Of a stretch of 15,598 bases of DNA, positions 1 through 7,599 are shown piece after piece (the first letter of the stretch is position 1; each line of letters starts with the position of its first letter). A program made the position numbers and the translations under genes. This stretch comes from JBCCRH01 sp039208045 (lineage in GTDB: Bacteria; Bacteroidota; Bacteroidia; Chitinophagales; Saprospiraceae): contig JBCCRH010000096.1 of the NCBI GenBank assembly GCA_039208045.1, positions 1-15,598 of the forward strand, written 5' to 3'. A model generated the notes under the pieces. That model saw nothing but the letters and a program-made list of their open reading frames with translations. It was not told the origin of the DNA and made no database searches.

Positions 1-21
1 ATAACTGTCACCGCCCCCAGC

Positions 22-142
22 GGAAGGACAGCCCCCTATGGAAGTCACTCCGCTCGAATGTAGGAGATGCTAATGGACAACCCTCCCTCCAAACCAAAGC
101 ATCCCCCTACCGCAGCCCAGTGACTTCCCCATCCTCCCTTCC
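22..142. repeat. Nested imperfect palindrome
   Basis: Three sets of complementary arms are nested. GGAAGG (22-27) pairs with CCTTCC (137-142). GGAAGTCACT (40-49) pairs perfectly with AGTGACTTCC (119-128). GTAGGAGATGCT (60-71) pairs with 98-110 with one bulge and one mismatch. The apical loop is about 26 nt (72-97). The element could be an extended hairpin in RNA, a REP or MITE-like repeat, or a terminator for an unseen upstream gene. No transposase or clear target-site duplication is visible. Confidence 0.45.
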
Positions 143-156
143 TCCATCCCCCAAAA

Positions 157-222
157 ACTCCCACCCCCCCAAACCCCTCAACTCCTAAACCCATTAACTC
201 CCCAACCCCCCAATTTCCCCAA
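157..222. repeat. C-rich degenerate 7-9 bp repeat, G4-prone on minus strand
   Basis: The tract is built of roughly 7-9 nt units that start with AA and end in a C-run, for example AACTCCT, AACTCCCC, AACCCCCC and AATTTCCCC. Runs of three or more C lie at 160-162, 164-170, 174-177, 190-192, 200-203, 206-211 and 217-220. The last four have loops of 7, 2 and 5 nt, so the minus strand satisfies the G3+N1-7 quadruplex pattern. It sits about 100 bp upstream of the M16 start codon. Its function is unknown. Confidence 0.55.
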
Positions 223-238
223 TCCGCCTATGTTTTTC

Positions 239-247
239 TAACTTTTG
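239..247 (+). promoter_or_regulatory. Candidate -7 box for the M16 operon
   Basis: TAACTTTTG resembles the Bacteroidota TAnnTTTG -7 element with one extra T. It lies 76 bp upstream of the M16 start codon. A clear TTTG -33 partner at the usual spacing is not visible, so this is only a candidate. Confidence 0.25.
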
Positions 248-323
248 TCGTCCAAAATTCCCATTTGGGAAATAATTCTTCATATTCGCACCGTCAAATT
301 TTGTCTCACCAAAAAAAATACAT

Positions 324-1649
324 ATGAGATTAACATTATCGCTATGTTTGATGCTAGTATTCGGCATAGCTACGCTCAACGCGCAAAGCGAAAAAATTCA
401 ATTTGAAGAGTACACACTAGACAATGGATTACATGTGATTTTGTATCCCGACAACTCCACACCAATCGTTACTGTATCGGTCATGTACCACGTCGGTTCT
501 AAAAACGAAAAAGTAGGACGTACGGGATTTGCACACTTCTTTGAACACTTGTTATTCGAAGGTTCTGAAAATATAGACCGTGGCGAATACGCAAAGATAG
601 TGCAGGCGGCTGGTGGTCAGTTGAATGCGAATACTTCGAATGATCGCACCTTTTACTTTGAAACTTTACCATCTAATCAGCTGGAGCTAGGCCTTTGGTT
701 AGAATCAGAGCGCATGTTGCATGCCAAGGTAGACAACAAGGGGGTGGAAACACAGCGTGAAGTGGTAAAAGAAGAGCGCCGTCAACGGGTCGAAAATCAG
801 CCTTACGGATCGGTTTTGGAAGAAACGTTTAAGCGAGCTTACAAAGAGCATCCTTACAGATGGCCAGTAATTGGCTACATGGAAGATATTGATGCTGCCA
901 CAGAGCAAGATTATTTAGATTTCTACAATACGTTCTATGTACCTAATAATGCAATCTTATCAGTAGCAGGCGATATGGACGTTGCTCAAGCTAAAGAATG
1001 GATTAACAAATATTACGGTACTATTCCAAGAGGAAAAGGAGAGGTGTACCGCCCCAGCGTGGTAGAACCACCATTAACAGCAGAAATTAGAGATACGGTA
1101 TACGATAATGTACAGCTTCCAGCAGTCATTCAGTCGTATCGTATTCCTGCTCAAGGTACAGAAGATTTCTATGCAGTAGATATGTTGAGCCGTCTGCTTT
1201 CAGGAGGAGAAAGCTCACGTTTGTACAAAAAGTTGGTAGATCAAGACCAAACAGCATTGGCGGTAGGTAGTTTCCCATTCCAGATGGAAGATCCAGGTAT
1301 TACTATTGCTTTCGGCATAGCTAATATGGGGGTAGGCCTTGAGGACGTGGAATCTGCGATGGATAAAGAATTTGAGCGTGCTCAAAATGAATTGATTCCA
1401 GAGCGGGAGTTCCAAAAGCTACGCAATCAGATTGAATCAGAATTCATTACACAGAATTCTACCGTACAAGGGATTGCAGAAAATCTAGCCAACTACAAAA
1501 TGTACTTCGGCGATACCAACTTGATCAATTTAGAAATTGATCGCTACATGGCAGTGACGCGTGAAGATATTTTGGCAGCAGCCAAAAAATATTTCACCAA
1601 GGACAATCGTGTAGTACTTCATTATTTACCTAATCCAGTAAAGCCTTAA
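324..1649 (+). CDS. M16 family zinc metallopeptidase, catalytic subunit
   Basis: Secreted or periplasmic zinc peptidase of the pitrilysin/insulinase family, which degrades peptides and unfolded fragments inside a clam-shell chamber. Residues 1-20 form a Sec signal peptide ending LNA-Q. The inverted zinc motif HxxEH is HFFEH at residues 71-75, where E74 is the catalytic base. The distal Glu ligand is in VVKEERRQR (E151, or E150), about 76 residues downstream as the family expects. The M16 C-terminal domain follows, from about residue 190 to the end. At 441 aa it is half the size of pitrilysin and matches the M16B type that works as a dimer with a partner. The partner is very probably the next gene, 58 bp downstream. 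The ATG at 324 gives a correctly placed signal peptide. Family assignment is secure; the substrate is unknown. Confidence 0.93.
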   Translation: MRLTLSLCLMLVFGIATLNAQSEKIQFEEYTLDNGLHVILYPDNSTPIVTVSVMYHVGSKNEKVGRTGFAHFFEHLLFEGSENIDRGEYAKIVQAAGGQLNANTSNDRTFYFETLPSNQLELGLWLESERMLHAKVDNKGVETQREVVKEERRQRVENQPYGSVLEETFKRAYKEHPYRWPVIGYMEDIDAATEQDYLDFYNTFYVPNNAILSVAGDMDVAQAKEWINKYYGTIPRGKGEVYRPSVVEPPLTAEIRDTVYDNVQLPAVIQSYRIPAQGTEDFYAVDMLSRLLSGGESSRLYKKLVDQDQTALAVGSFPFQMEDPGITIAFGIANMGVGLEDVESAMDKEFERAQNELIPEREFQKLRNQIESEFITQNSTVQGIAENLANYKMYFGDTNLINLEIDRYMAVTREDILAAAKKYFTKDNRVVLHYLPNPVKP

Positions 1650-1707
1650 GCGATAGGCTACGATCTTTCTATTAGAAACTATTAATCAAAAAAGAATTAT
1701 TAAATAG

Positions 1708-3795
1708 ATGAGAAATATATCTCTATTGTTATTGCTTATGGGCTTGTTCAGCTTTTCAGCATTAACGGCACAAGAAGATTTCAGAAGTGAACGACCAAAA
1801 GCAGGTCCTGCCTCACGGATTGATCTGGGAAACTTCAAAAAGTTTAAGTTGAAAAATGGCTTGCAGGTAATTATGGTAGAAAACCATAAGCTACCTCGCA
1901 TCTCCTTCCAGCTATTTGTAGATGTTCCGCCTTTTAAAGAAGGTGATGCAGCAGGTACCGCTAGTATGGCTGGACAGCTTATGAACAAAGGGACAAAAAA
2001 ACGTACGAAGGCAGAAATCGACGAAGCAGTAGATTTTATTGGCGCTACGTTAACGACTAGCTCTAGTGGCGTATTTGCCTCCGGTTTGTCAAGACATAAG
2101 GATGCCTTACTTGACCTCATGTCAGAAGTGATTTTTGAGCCTTCTTTTCCACAAGAAGAATTTGATAAACTCAAAAAGCAGACGCTATCTGCACTAGCAC
2201 AAAGCAAGGAAGACCCTAATTCTATTGCCAGCAGTGTAGCACAAGTAGTACGCTATGGCAAAGATCACCCTTATGGTGAGGTAGAAACAGAAGCGACAGT
2301 GGAAAATATTACGCTAGAAGGATGTAAGAAGTTCTATGACACTTATTTTGCACCTAATCTTTCCTATTTGATTGTCGTAGGTGACATTACAGAAAAAGAG
2401 ACAAGAGCAGTAACTGATAAGTACTTCAAAAACTGGAAGCAAGGAGTCATTGCAGCTGAAACGTTTGCAACGCCAAAGAGATCAGGCGACGTAAGTGTTG
2501 ACTTTGTCAATAAAACGGGTGCAGTACAATCTGTGGTAAACGTAACGTATCCAATTGATTTAAAGCCTGGTTCTAAGGATGCTATTCCAGCTAATCTATT
2601 GAATACTATTCTAGGTAGTGGATTTTCTGGTCGTTTGTTCCAAAACTTGCGTGAAGATAAGGGCTACACCTATGGTGCTTATTCTACGATGTCTTCTGAT
2701 AAGGAAGTAGGTTATTTCAATGCAAGTGCGAGCGTACGGAATGAAGTAACTGATAGTTCAGTCGTACAATTTCTATATGAGATGGAGCGACTAGGAACAG
2801 AGAAAATCCCAGAAGATGAGATTCAGCTATCCAAAAATAAAATCTTCGGTTCATTAGCTCGTTCCATGGAGCGCCCGCAGACCATTGCTCGTTTTGCGTT
2901 GAATACAGCACGCTACAACCTACCAGATGACTACTATTCAACCTATTTTGAAAAGTTGGAAAAAGTGGATGCAGATGTACTGATGGCTGTAGCCAAAAAG
3001 TATGTCACACCAGATAATGCACACGTTCTGGTAGTAGGTAACAAAGGAGAAGTAGCTGATAAGTTGGTGCGGTTTGATTCGGATGGTAAGATCAACTTCT
3101 TGGATGCACAAGGAGATCCTGTAAAAGATGAAGATTCATCTATTCCAGAAGGTATCACTGCCCAAACAGTAATTGCCGATTACCTAACGGCAATCGGTGG
3201 AGCTGATAAACTGAAAGCAGTAAAAGATATTACTCGTGTAGCAGGTGCCACCGTACAAGGTATGGCCCTGAAGATGGAGATGAAGCAAAAAGAATCCACC
3301 AAGATGTCAATGGTTATGTCAATGGGTGGCATGCCAATGTCCACTCAGGTGTACGACGGAAGAAGCGCTAAGGTAGTAGCACAAGGCCAAAATCAGCCAG
3401 TAGACGATAAGGCGCTAGCTGCTATGAAAGAGCAAGCTGTTTTATTCCCAGAACTAATGTATGGTGAAATGGGGTATGAACTAAAGCTAGGTGGCGTGGA
3501 AGACGTGAATGGCGCTAAAGCGTATGTCATTAACGTGACCTCTCCTTCCGGAGAGAAGCAAACACAGTACTTTGATATGTCTTCTAGCTTGAAAGTACGT
3601 GTGATGACTTCTCAGGAAGCTCCTACTGGGACAGTTACTATTACTACTGACCTATCTGATTACAAAGAAGTAGATGGTATTAAATTTCCATTTAAGACCA
3701 CTGTTTCTGGTATGATGCCAATTCCGTTGACTTTTGAGACGGAAAGTATCATGGTGAATAAGGGGATTGAGGATAGTGTGTTTAGTGTAGAATAG
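1708..3795 (+). CDS. M16-like non-catalytic partner with LolA-like C-terminal extension
   Basis: Probable second subunit of the M16 heterodimer. Residues 1-21 are a signal peptide (cleavage after LTA-Q). Residues about 30-460 are the two M16 domains. Where the zinc HxxEH should be, the sequence reads GTASMAGQLMNKGT, so it cannot bind zinc in the usual way. The C-terminal half keeps the R...GYTYG signature (NLREDKGYTYGAY) that non-catalytic M16B partners contribute to the active site of the other chain. Residues about 485-695 form an added beta-rich domain beginning DYLTAIGG and resembling LolA/outer-membrane lipoprotein-sorting proteins; this assignment is by pattern only. It includes a methionine-rich stretch at residues 519-544. 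The length of 695 aa is well above the 420-450 aa of a bare M16B subunit. A strong hairpin terminator follows within 20 bp. Confidence 0.88.
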   Translation: MRNISLLLLLMGLFSFSALTAQEDFRSERPKAGPASRIDLGNFKKFKLKNGLQVIMVENHKLPRISFQLFVDVPPFKEGDAAGTASMAGQLMNKGTKKRTKAEIDEAVDFIGATLTTSSSGVFASGLSRHKDALLDLMSEVIFEPSFPQEEFDKLKKQTLSALAQSKEDPNSIASSVAQVVRYGKDHPYGEVETEATVENITLEGCKKFYDTYFAPNLSYLIVVGDITEKETRAVTDKYFKNWKQGVIAAETFATPKRSGDVSVDFVNKTGAVQSVVNVTYPIDLKPGSKDAIPANLLNTILGSGFSGRLFQNLREDKGYTYGAYSTMSSDKEVGYFNASASVRNEVTDSSVVQFLYEMERLGTEKIPEDEIQLSKNKIFGSLARSMERPQTIARFALNTARYNLPDDYYSTYFEKLEKVDADVLMAVAKKYVTPDNAHVLVVGNKGEVADKLVRFDSDGKINFLDAQGDPVKDEDSSIPEGITAQTVIADYLTAIGGADKLKAVKDITRVAGATVQGMALKMEMKQKESTKMSMVMSMGGMPMSTQVYDGRSAKVVAQGQNQPVDDKALAAMKEQAVLFPELMYGEMGYELKLGGVEDVNGAKAYVINVTSPSGEKQTQYFDMSSSLKVRVMTSQEAPTGTVTITTDLSDYKEVDGIKFPFKTTVSGMMPIPLTFETESIMVNKGIEDSVFSVE

Positions 3796-3811
3796 TACAT
3801 AAGATAGTTTC

Positions 3812-3900
3812 CATCGCGGATTGCAAATCCGCTCGGCACGGGCCAAGTGTTTTAAAAGCCAAGCCCGTGCCCAGCGGATTTGCAATCCGCGATGTTTTTT
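3812..3900 (+). terminator. Very long hairpin plus T-run (terminator or REP-like palindrome)
   Basis: A 32-bp arm (3812-3843) is complementary to 3863-3894 with a single C-C mismatch (3834 versus 3872) and a 19-nt loop. The outer 22 bp of each arm match perfectly. TTTTTT follows at 3895-3900, as expected for a plus-strand intrinsic terminator of the M16 operon. It lies between two convergent genes (stops at 3795 and 3909). Each outer arm is itself a small palindrome (3816-3832 and 3874-3890; GCGGATT paired with AATCCGC around a 3-nt loop), which is more than a terminator needs and suggests a dispersed REP-like element. Confidence 0.8.
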
Positions 3901-3908
3901 ACTGTTTC

Positions 3909-6437
3909 TTACTCCGGCTCAAACCCCAGCACAATATTAAACCGCCCCAAATTATTCAAACTCCGCTCCCCAGCCTTATCAAATCCAATACCATAGTCAA
4001 AGCCGAGCGTACCAAACATGGGCAAGAACACGCGCATCCCCAGCCCTGCCGAACGCTGCAATTCAAATGGATTATAATCGCGGAAGCTTGACCAGGCATT
4101 TCCACCCTCCACAAAGCCCAGCACATAGATAGTAGAACTAGGATTTAGCGAAAGCGGATACCGCACTTCGAGGGTAAACTTGTTAAAAATGGGGGCGCCG
4201 ACTTGTACGTTGCTATTAGGGGCATAGTTGGCCTGGATATCTTCTATACCGTAGCCTCGTAGGGAAATAGGGTCGAAGCCTGCAAAGCCTGCCTGTTGGT
4301 TATTGATGCCATCGCCACCCAGGCTGAACCGCTCAAAAGGAATAATGCCTAGCTGACTGTTGTAACTACCGAGCATACCCACTTTAGCACGAGCGCGCAG
4401 GATCAAATCACCTGCAAGAGGCGTGTACCATTCGGCATCGAAGCGCCACTTGTGGTATTCGAGCCAGCGGTATTTTTCTTGGGCAGTAACCTCATTGTAG
4501 TTCTTAGATTCAAACAGGGAATAGGGTGGGGTGATCTGTAGGGAGAGCGAGATTTTGGAGCCAGATTTTGGGAAAATGGGATCGTCAATAGTGCTTCTGG
4601 CAATGGTTTGCTTAATGCTAAAATTGTTGTAATTACCATTCGTAATGGGATTGCCGGAGTTATCTACAAATTGATTGGAAACAGCCCAATCATCCAGGCG
4701 TAGTTGCTGAAAGTTGATTGATGTAGTAGAGATAAAATTATCGTCTGGCCAACTTAGTCTCGTGCCCAAACTGACAGAACCTTGTAGAATAGCCAGGCTC
4801 CCTAAGTCGCCAGTTTCACTCGATATGCCTCTGAAGCGGTTATAAAAGCCTGCTACTGTTAGTGATTTCGGCTTTTTGCCACCTAGCCAAGGCTCGGTGA
4901 GAGAAATATTGTAGGATTGAAAAGCAGCTCCATTGGACTGTGCTCGGAGCGAAAGGCGCTGGCCATCGCCAGTGGGGAGCGGCCGCCAAGCCTCTTTTTT
5001 AAAGATATTTCGTAGCGAAAAATTATTGAACGTAACACCAATGGTGCCTATCACCCCTTGATTGCCTCCCCAACCCGCAGAAAGCTCGAACTGGTCTGAT
5101 ACTTTCTCTTCTACCACATATTCCACATCCACTGTGCCCCGCTGCGGATTAACGGGGGTATCTATGCCCAGTGATTCTGGATTAAAATAGCCCAAATTCA
5201 TAATTTGCCGCTGTGAGCGGATAATGTCCGAACGGCTAAACTTTTGGCCGGGCTTAGTACGTAACTCTCGCCGTATGACGTACTCATTGGTGCGATCATT
5301 ACCTACGATACGCACCCGATCGATGGTGGCCTGTGGGCCTTCAACAAGTCGGATTTCTAAATCAATCGAATCTTCATTAATAGCTACCTCTATGGGATCT
5401 ACTTGGAAAAATAGGTAGCCATTATCCATATAAAGGGTACTAATATCGCGGCCATTTTGGCTAAAGCGGAGGCGCGTTTCTAGCACTTCCTGGTTGTACA
5501 CTTCCCCCTTGCTAATACCGAGTACTTCCGTCAAGCTTTGAGTGTCGTAAATGGAATTTCCTTTCCAAGCAATATCACCAAAGTAGTAGCGTTGCCCTTC
5601 TTCTATGTCTAGATGAATGCGTAAATCTCCGTCTGGTTCTCGCCAAATGCTATCTTTTTTGATGGTGGCATCACGGAAACCAATGGTATTGTAGTAGGCA
5701 ATGATACGTTCTTTGTCGTAGGCAAAATCATCTTGAATGAGCTTGGAGCTAGAAAACCATTTGCGGCGCCGCTTGGTGTTGTCCATTGTTTTGCGCAGGT
5801 GCTTGGCAGAGAGCGCTGCGTTACCAGAAAAAGTAATGTCCTGAATCTTGACCTTATTTTTTCGGTTCACCTCAAAGACTAGACGCACTGAATTAATCCG
5901 AGTAGAATCGGGAATCTCTTGCACTTGGACGTCCACATCCAGATAGCCTTTGCCAATGAAGAAATCTTCAATTGCTTCCCTGGCGTTCACTTTAATATTT
6001 TCGGTAACGATACCTCCCTTGAGTAGATAGCGGTTAATGGCGTCATTCAGATCATCGTGATACGATTTTTTGACATTTGCATAAGAATGCCGCGAAAGCC
6101 GAGGACGTTCCTTCACTTGAATGACCAAAAAGATGATTCCTCCTATGGTCTTTTCTTTTAAGATTTGCACGTCTGTGAAGAGCCGTAGCCGCCATAGTGC
6201 TTTAATTGCTCGTTGAATATCAGGCCCTGGAATGCGGACTTTATCGCCCACTTGAAGGCCCGAAACGCCAATAATGGCATTGTCGTCACTGAAATTGGCT
6301 CCAATCACTGTTATTCCACCAATCTCAAAATCTTTGGGATCAGCATAGCTCTGAATGGCTACACTATCTATATTTTGTGACATAGCAGTACAGGCTAAAA
6401 ATCCACAGCATAGGTGGATGAATAGGAGTTTTTTCAT
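3909..6437 (-). CDS. bamA: BamA/Omp85 outer-membrane protein assembly factor
   Basis: Outer-membrane insertase that folds beta-barrel proteins into the outer membrane. Residues 1-21 are a signal peptide with a Cys-containing hydrophobic core. Five POTRA domains follow at about 37-115, 116-195, 196-281, 282-370 and 371-450; several show the FxGN/GN turn (FSGNAAL, WKGNSIY, IVGNDRT). The 16-strand barrel fills about 451-843. The conserved loop-6 RGY motif appears as SLRGYG, near residue 728. POTRA3 carries a basic insertion (KRRRKWFSSSK). The protein ends GFEPE, so the usual terminal aromatic is followed by three residues. An in-frame GTG lies directly before the ATG at 6437; I chose ATG. The gene stands alone: the isoprenyl transferase and Skp/OmpH genes often found beside Bacteroidota bamA are absent, so it may be the only copy or a second paralogue. 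Confidence 0.9.
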   Translation of the reverse strand: MKKLLFIHLCCGFLACTAMSQNIDSVAIQSYADPKDFEIGGITVIGANFSDDNAIIGVSGLQVGDKVRIPGPDIQRAIKALWRLRLFTDVQILKEKTIGGIIFLVIQVKERPRLSRHSYANVKKSYHDDLNDAINRYLLKGGIVTENIKVNAREAIEDFFIGKGYLDVDVQVQEIPDSTRINSVRLVFEVNRKNKVKIQDITFSGNAALSAKHLRKTMDNTKRRRKWFSSSKLIQDDFAYDKERIIAYYNTIGFRDATIKKDSIWREPDGDLRIHLDIEEGQRYYFGDIAWKGNSIYDTQSLTEVLGISKGEVYNQEVLETRLRFSQNGRDISTLYMDNGYLFFQVDPIEVAINEDSIDLEIRLVEGPQATIDRVRIVGNDRTNEYVIRRELRTKPGQKFSRSDIIRSQRQIMNLGYFNPESLGIDTPVNPQRGTVDVEYVVEEKVSDQFELSAGWGGNQGVIGTIGVTFNNFSLRNIFKKEAWRPLPTGDGQRLSLRAQSNGAAFQSYNISLTEPWLGGKKPKSLTVAGFYNRFRGISSETGDLGSLAILQGSVSLGTRLSWPDDNFISTTSINFQQLRLDDWAVSNQFVDNSGNPITNGNYNNFSIKQTIARSTIDDPIFPKSGSKISLSLQITPPYSLFESKNYNEVTAQEKYRWLEYHKWRFDAEWYTPLAGDLILRARAKVGMLGSYNSQLGIIPFERFSLGGDGINNQQAGFAGFDPISLRGYGIEDIQANYAPNSNVQVGAPIFNKFTLEVRYPLSLNPSSTIYVLGFVEGGNAWSSFRDYNPFELQRSAGLGMRVFLPMFGTLGFDYGIGFDKAGERSLNNLGRFNIVLGFEPE

Positions 6438-6444
6438 CACTAGT

Positions 6445-6452
6445 TATATTTG
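6445..6452 (+). promoter_or_regulatory. TATATTTG box, possible distal promoter of the SPFH cluster
   Basis: This is a perfect TAnnTTTG match on the plus strand, immediately upstream of bamA in the divergent spacer and 145 bp before the SPFH start codon. The distance would give a long leader, and no TTTG -33 partner is evident. It may be chance or a secondary promoter. Confidence 0.25.
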
Positions 6453-6517
6453 TTGTTATCTATCTCAAAGGAGAGCCATGGGCAGAAATTGGTTGTGTGA
6501 GGCGGTATTAAAAATCA

Positions 6518-6527
6518 CGAGCGCTCG
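6518..6527. promoter_or_regulatory. 10-bp perfect palindrome in the divergent spacer
   Basis: CGAGCGCTCG is a perfect self-complementary decamer, GC-rich within an AT-rich spacer. It lies about 16 bp upstream of the candidate -33 box of the SPFH gene. Its position and symmetry suit a dimeric regulator, but only one copy is visible in the spacer. Confidence 0.3.
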
Positions 6528-6542
6528 CTAGAACGCAATTTT

Positions 6543-6574
6543 TTTGGACACTGTGCCTGAATTTTCTATCTTCC
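6543..6574 (+). promoter_or_regulatory. Candidate -33/-7 promoter of the SPFH cluster
   Basis: TTTG at 6543-6546 and TATCTTCC at 6567-6574 (six of eight matches to TAnnTTTG if the two n positions are counted) are separated by 20 bp, the expected Bacteroidota spacing. Transcription would start near 6578-6580, just before the ATG at 6598. This also argues against translation starting upstream of that ATG. Confidence 0.4.
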
Positions 6575-6597
6575 AAAAAAATCCAAAAAACACGATT

Positions 6598-7596
6598 ATG
6601 GGACTATTCGATTTCTTTAAGGGCGAATTTATAGAGGTAATTGACTGGGTAGAGCAGAATAAAGAGGTGGTGATGTGGAAATTTCCAGATCGAGATGCCA
6701 ACATAAAGTATGGTGCTAGTCTGACCGTACGCGAGTCACAGATGGCCGTTTTTATTGACGAGGGGCAGATAGCGGATGTGTTTTACCCAGGTCGATATGA
6801 GTTGACGACGCGAAATATGCCCCTGTTGACTACCCTGCGTAATTGGGATAAAGGCTTTCAATCTCCCTTTAAATGTGACGTTTATTTTTTCAGTACTCGA
6901 ATATTTACGGATCTAAAATGGGGGACCCCCAATCCGATTATGTTGCGCGATCCGCAGTTTAAGCAAGTGCGAGTGAAGGCCTTTGGGACTTACTTTATTC
7001 GCATCAATGATCCAGAGCAGTTTTTTAAAGAATATGCAGGAACGCAGACGCGCGTACACATTGATTCGATTGAGAATAGCCTGCGCGATATTATTTCTCC
7101 AAAATTTGCGGAGGGACTGGCGGAGTCCGAAGTATCTGTGATGGATTTGGTAGCTAATTATACCGAGTTGGGGGATAAGGTAGCACCTGTAGTACAAGAA
7201 AATCTTTCGCCTTTGGGAATTGAGTTGGTAAAATTCCAGATCAGCTCCACAACCTTACCCAAAGAAGTAGAAGAATTCTACGACAAGATGACCAATATGA
7301 ATATGGTCGATGATATGGCGAAGTTTCAGCAATTTCAACAAGCACAAGCTATGGAGAAGGCTGCTGAGAACCCCAGTGGCGGTGCTAGCGATGGCGTAGG
7401 AATTGGTATTGGAATGGGCATGGCGCAGATGATGATGAACCAGCAAAACCAAGGGCAAGTAACTGGAAATGGCAAGGCCATGACTAGAGAAGAAGTCTTA
7501 GCTACCCTTAAAGAACTTGGGCCGCTCAAGGAAGCAGGCATTCTTACCCAAGAAGAATTTGATGCTAAAAAGAAAGAACTACTAGCCAGACTCTAA
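6598..7596 (+). CDS. SPFH domain protein with C-terminal SHOCT domain (YdjI-like)
   Basis: Cytoplasmic SPFH (stomatin/prohibitin-like) protein of the type often annotated as virion core protein or YdjI-like. I place the start at ATG 6598 (MGLFDFFKGEFIEVIDW), the typical family N-terminus, not at the TTG at 6544, which lies in the promoter region. Residues about 20-235 are the SPFH fold, including the ENSLRDIISPKFAE and SPLGIELVKFQISS segments. A Gln/Ala coiled region and a Gly/Met-rich linker (GIGIGMGMAQMMMNQQ) follow. The last 32 residues are a SHOCT motif (LKELGPLKEAGILTQEEFD). The length is 332 aa. The zinc-ribbon gene begins 3 bp after the stop, so the two are almost certainly co-expressed. 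In B. subtilis a YdjI/YdjG/YdjH set recruits PspA to stressed membranes; a similar envelope role here is inference. Confidence 0.88.
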   Translation: MGLFDFFKGEFIEVIDWVEQNKEVVMWKFPDRDANIKYGASLTVRESQMAVFIDEGQIADVFYPGRYELTTRNMPLLTTLRNWDKGFQSPFKCDVYFFSTRIFTDLKWGTPNPIMLRDPQFKQVRVKAFGTYFIRINDPEQFFKEYAGTQTRVHIDSIENSLRDIISPKFAEGLAESEVSVMDLVANYTELGDKVAPVVQENLSPLGIELVKFQISSTTLPKEVEEFYDKMTNMNMVDDMAKFQQFQQAQAMEKAAENPSGGASDGVGIGIGMGMAQMMMNQQNQGQVTGNGKAMTREEVLATLKELGPLKEAGILTQEEFDAKKKELLARL

Positions 7597-7599
7597 TCC

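Larger units (their letters stand above)
1..323. other. Non-coding left-edge region
   Basis: No convincing gene lies here. One plus-strand frame is open from the window edge to about 188, but it encodes low-complexity Ser/Pro sequence caused by the C-rich tract and has no recognisable domain. The region holds a nested imperfect palindrome at about 22-142, a C-rich degenerate repeat at about 157-222, and an AT-richer leader from about 225 to the ATG at 324 that probably carries the promoter of the M16 operon. What lies upstream of position 1 cannot be seen, so the palindrome could be the 3' end of an unseen gene's transcript. Confidence 0.6.

Noticed and set aside
22..142. Integron attC site
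   Set aside because: Nested arms are present but the required GTTRRRY/RYYYAAC core sites are not seen, and no cassette or integrase is nearby.
3..188. Open plus-strand frame at the left edge as the end of a gene
   Set aside because: The Ser/Pro-rich low-complexity translation is explained by the C-rich DNA, and the palindromic arms cut across it.
1686..2207. 173-aa minus-strand reading frame
   Set aside because: Lies antisense to the well-supported M16 partner gene, has Ser/Phe-rich composition typical of a shadow frame and no recognisable domain.
6544..6597. TTG-initiated 18-codon N-terminal extension of the SPFH protein
   Set aside because: It would begin inside the likely -33 box, and the family normally begins MGLFDFFKG, which matches the ATG at 6598.
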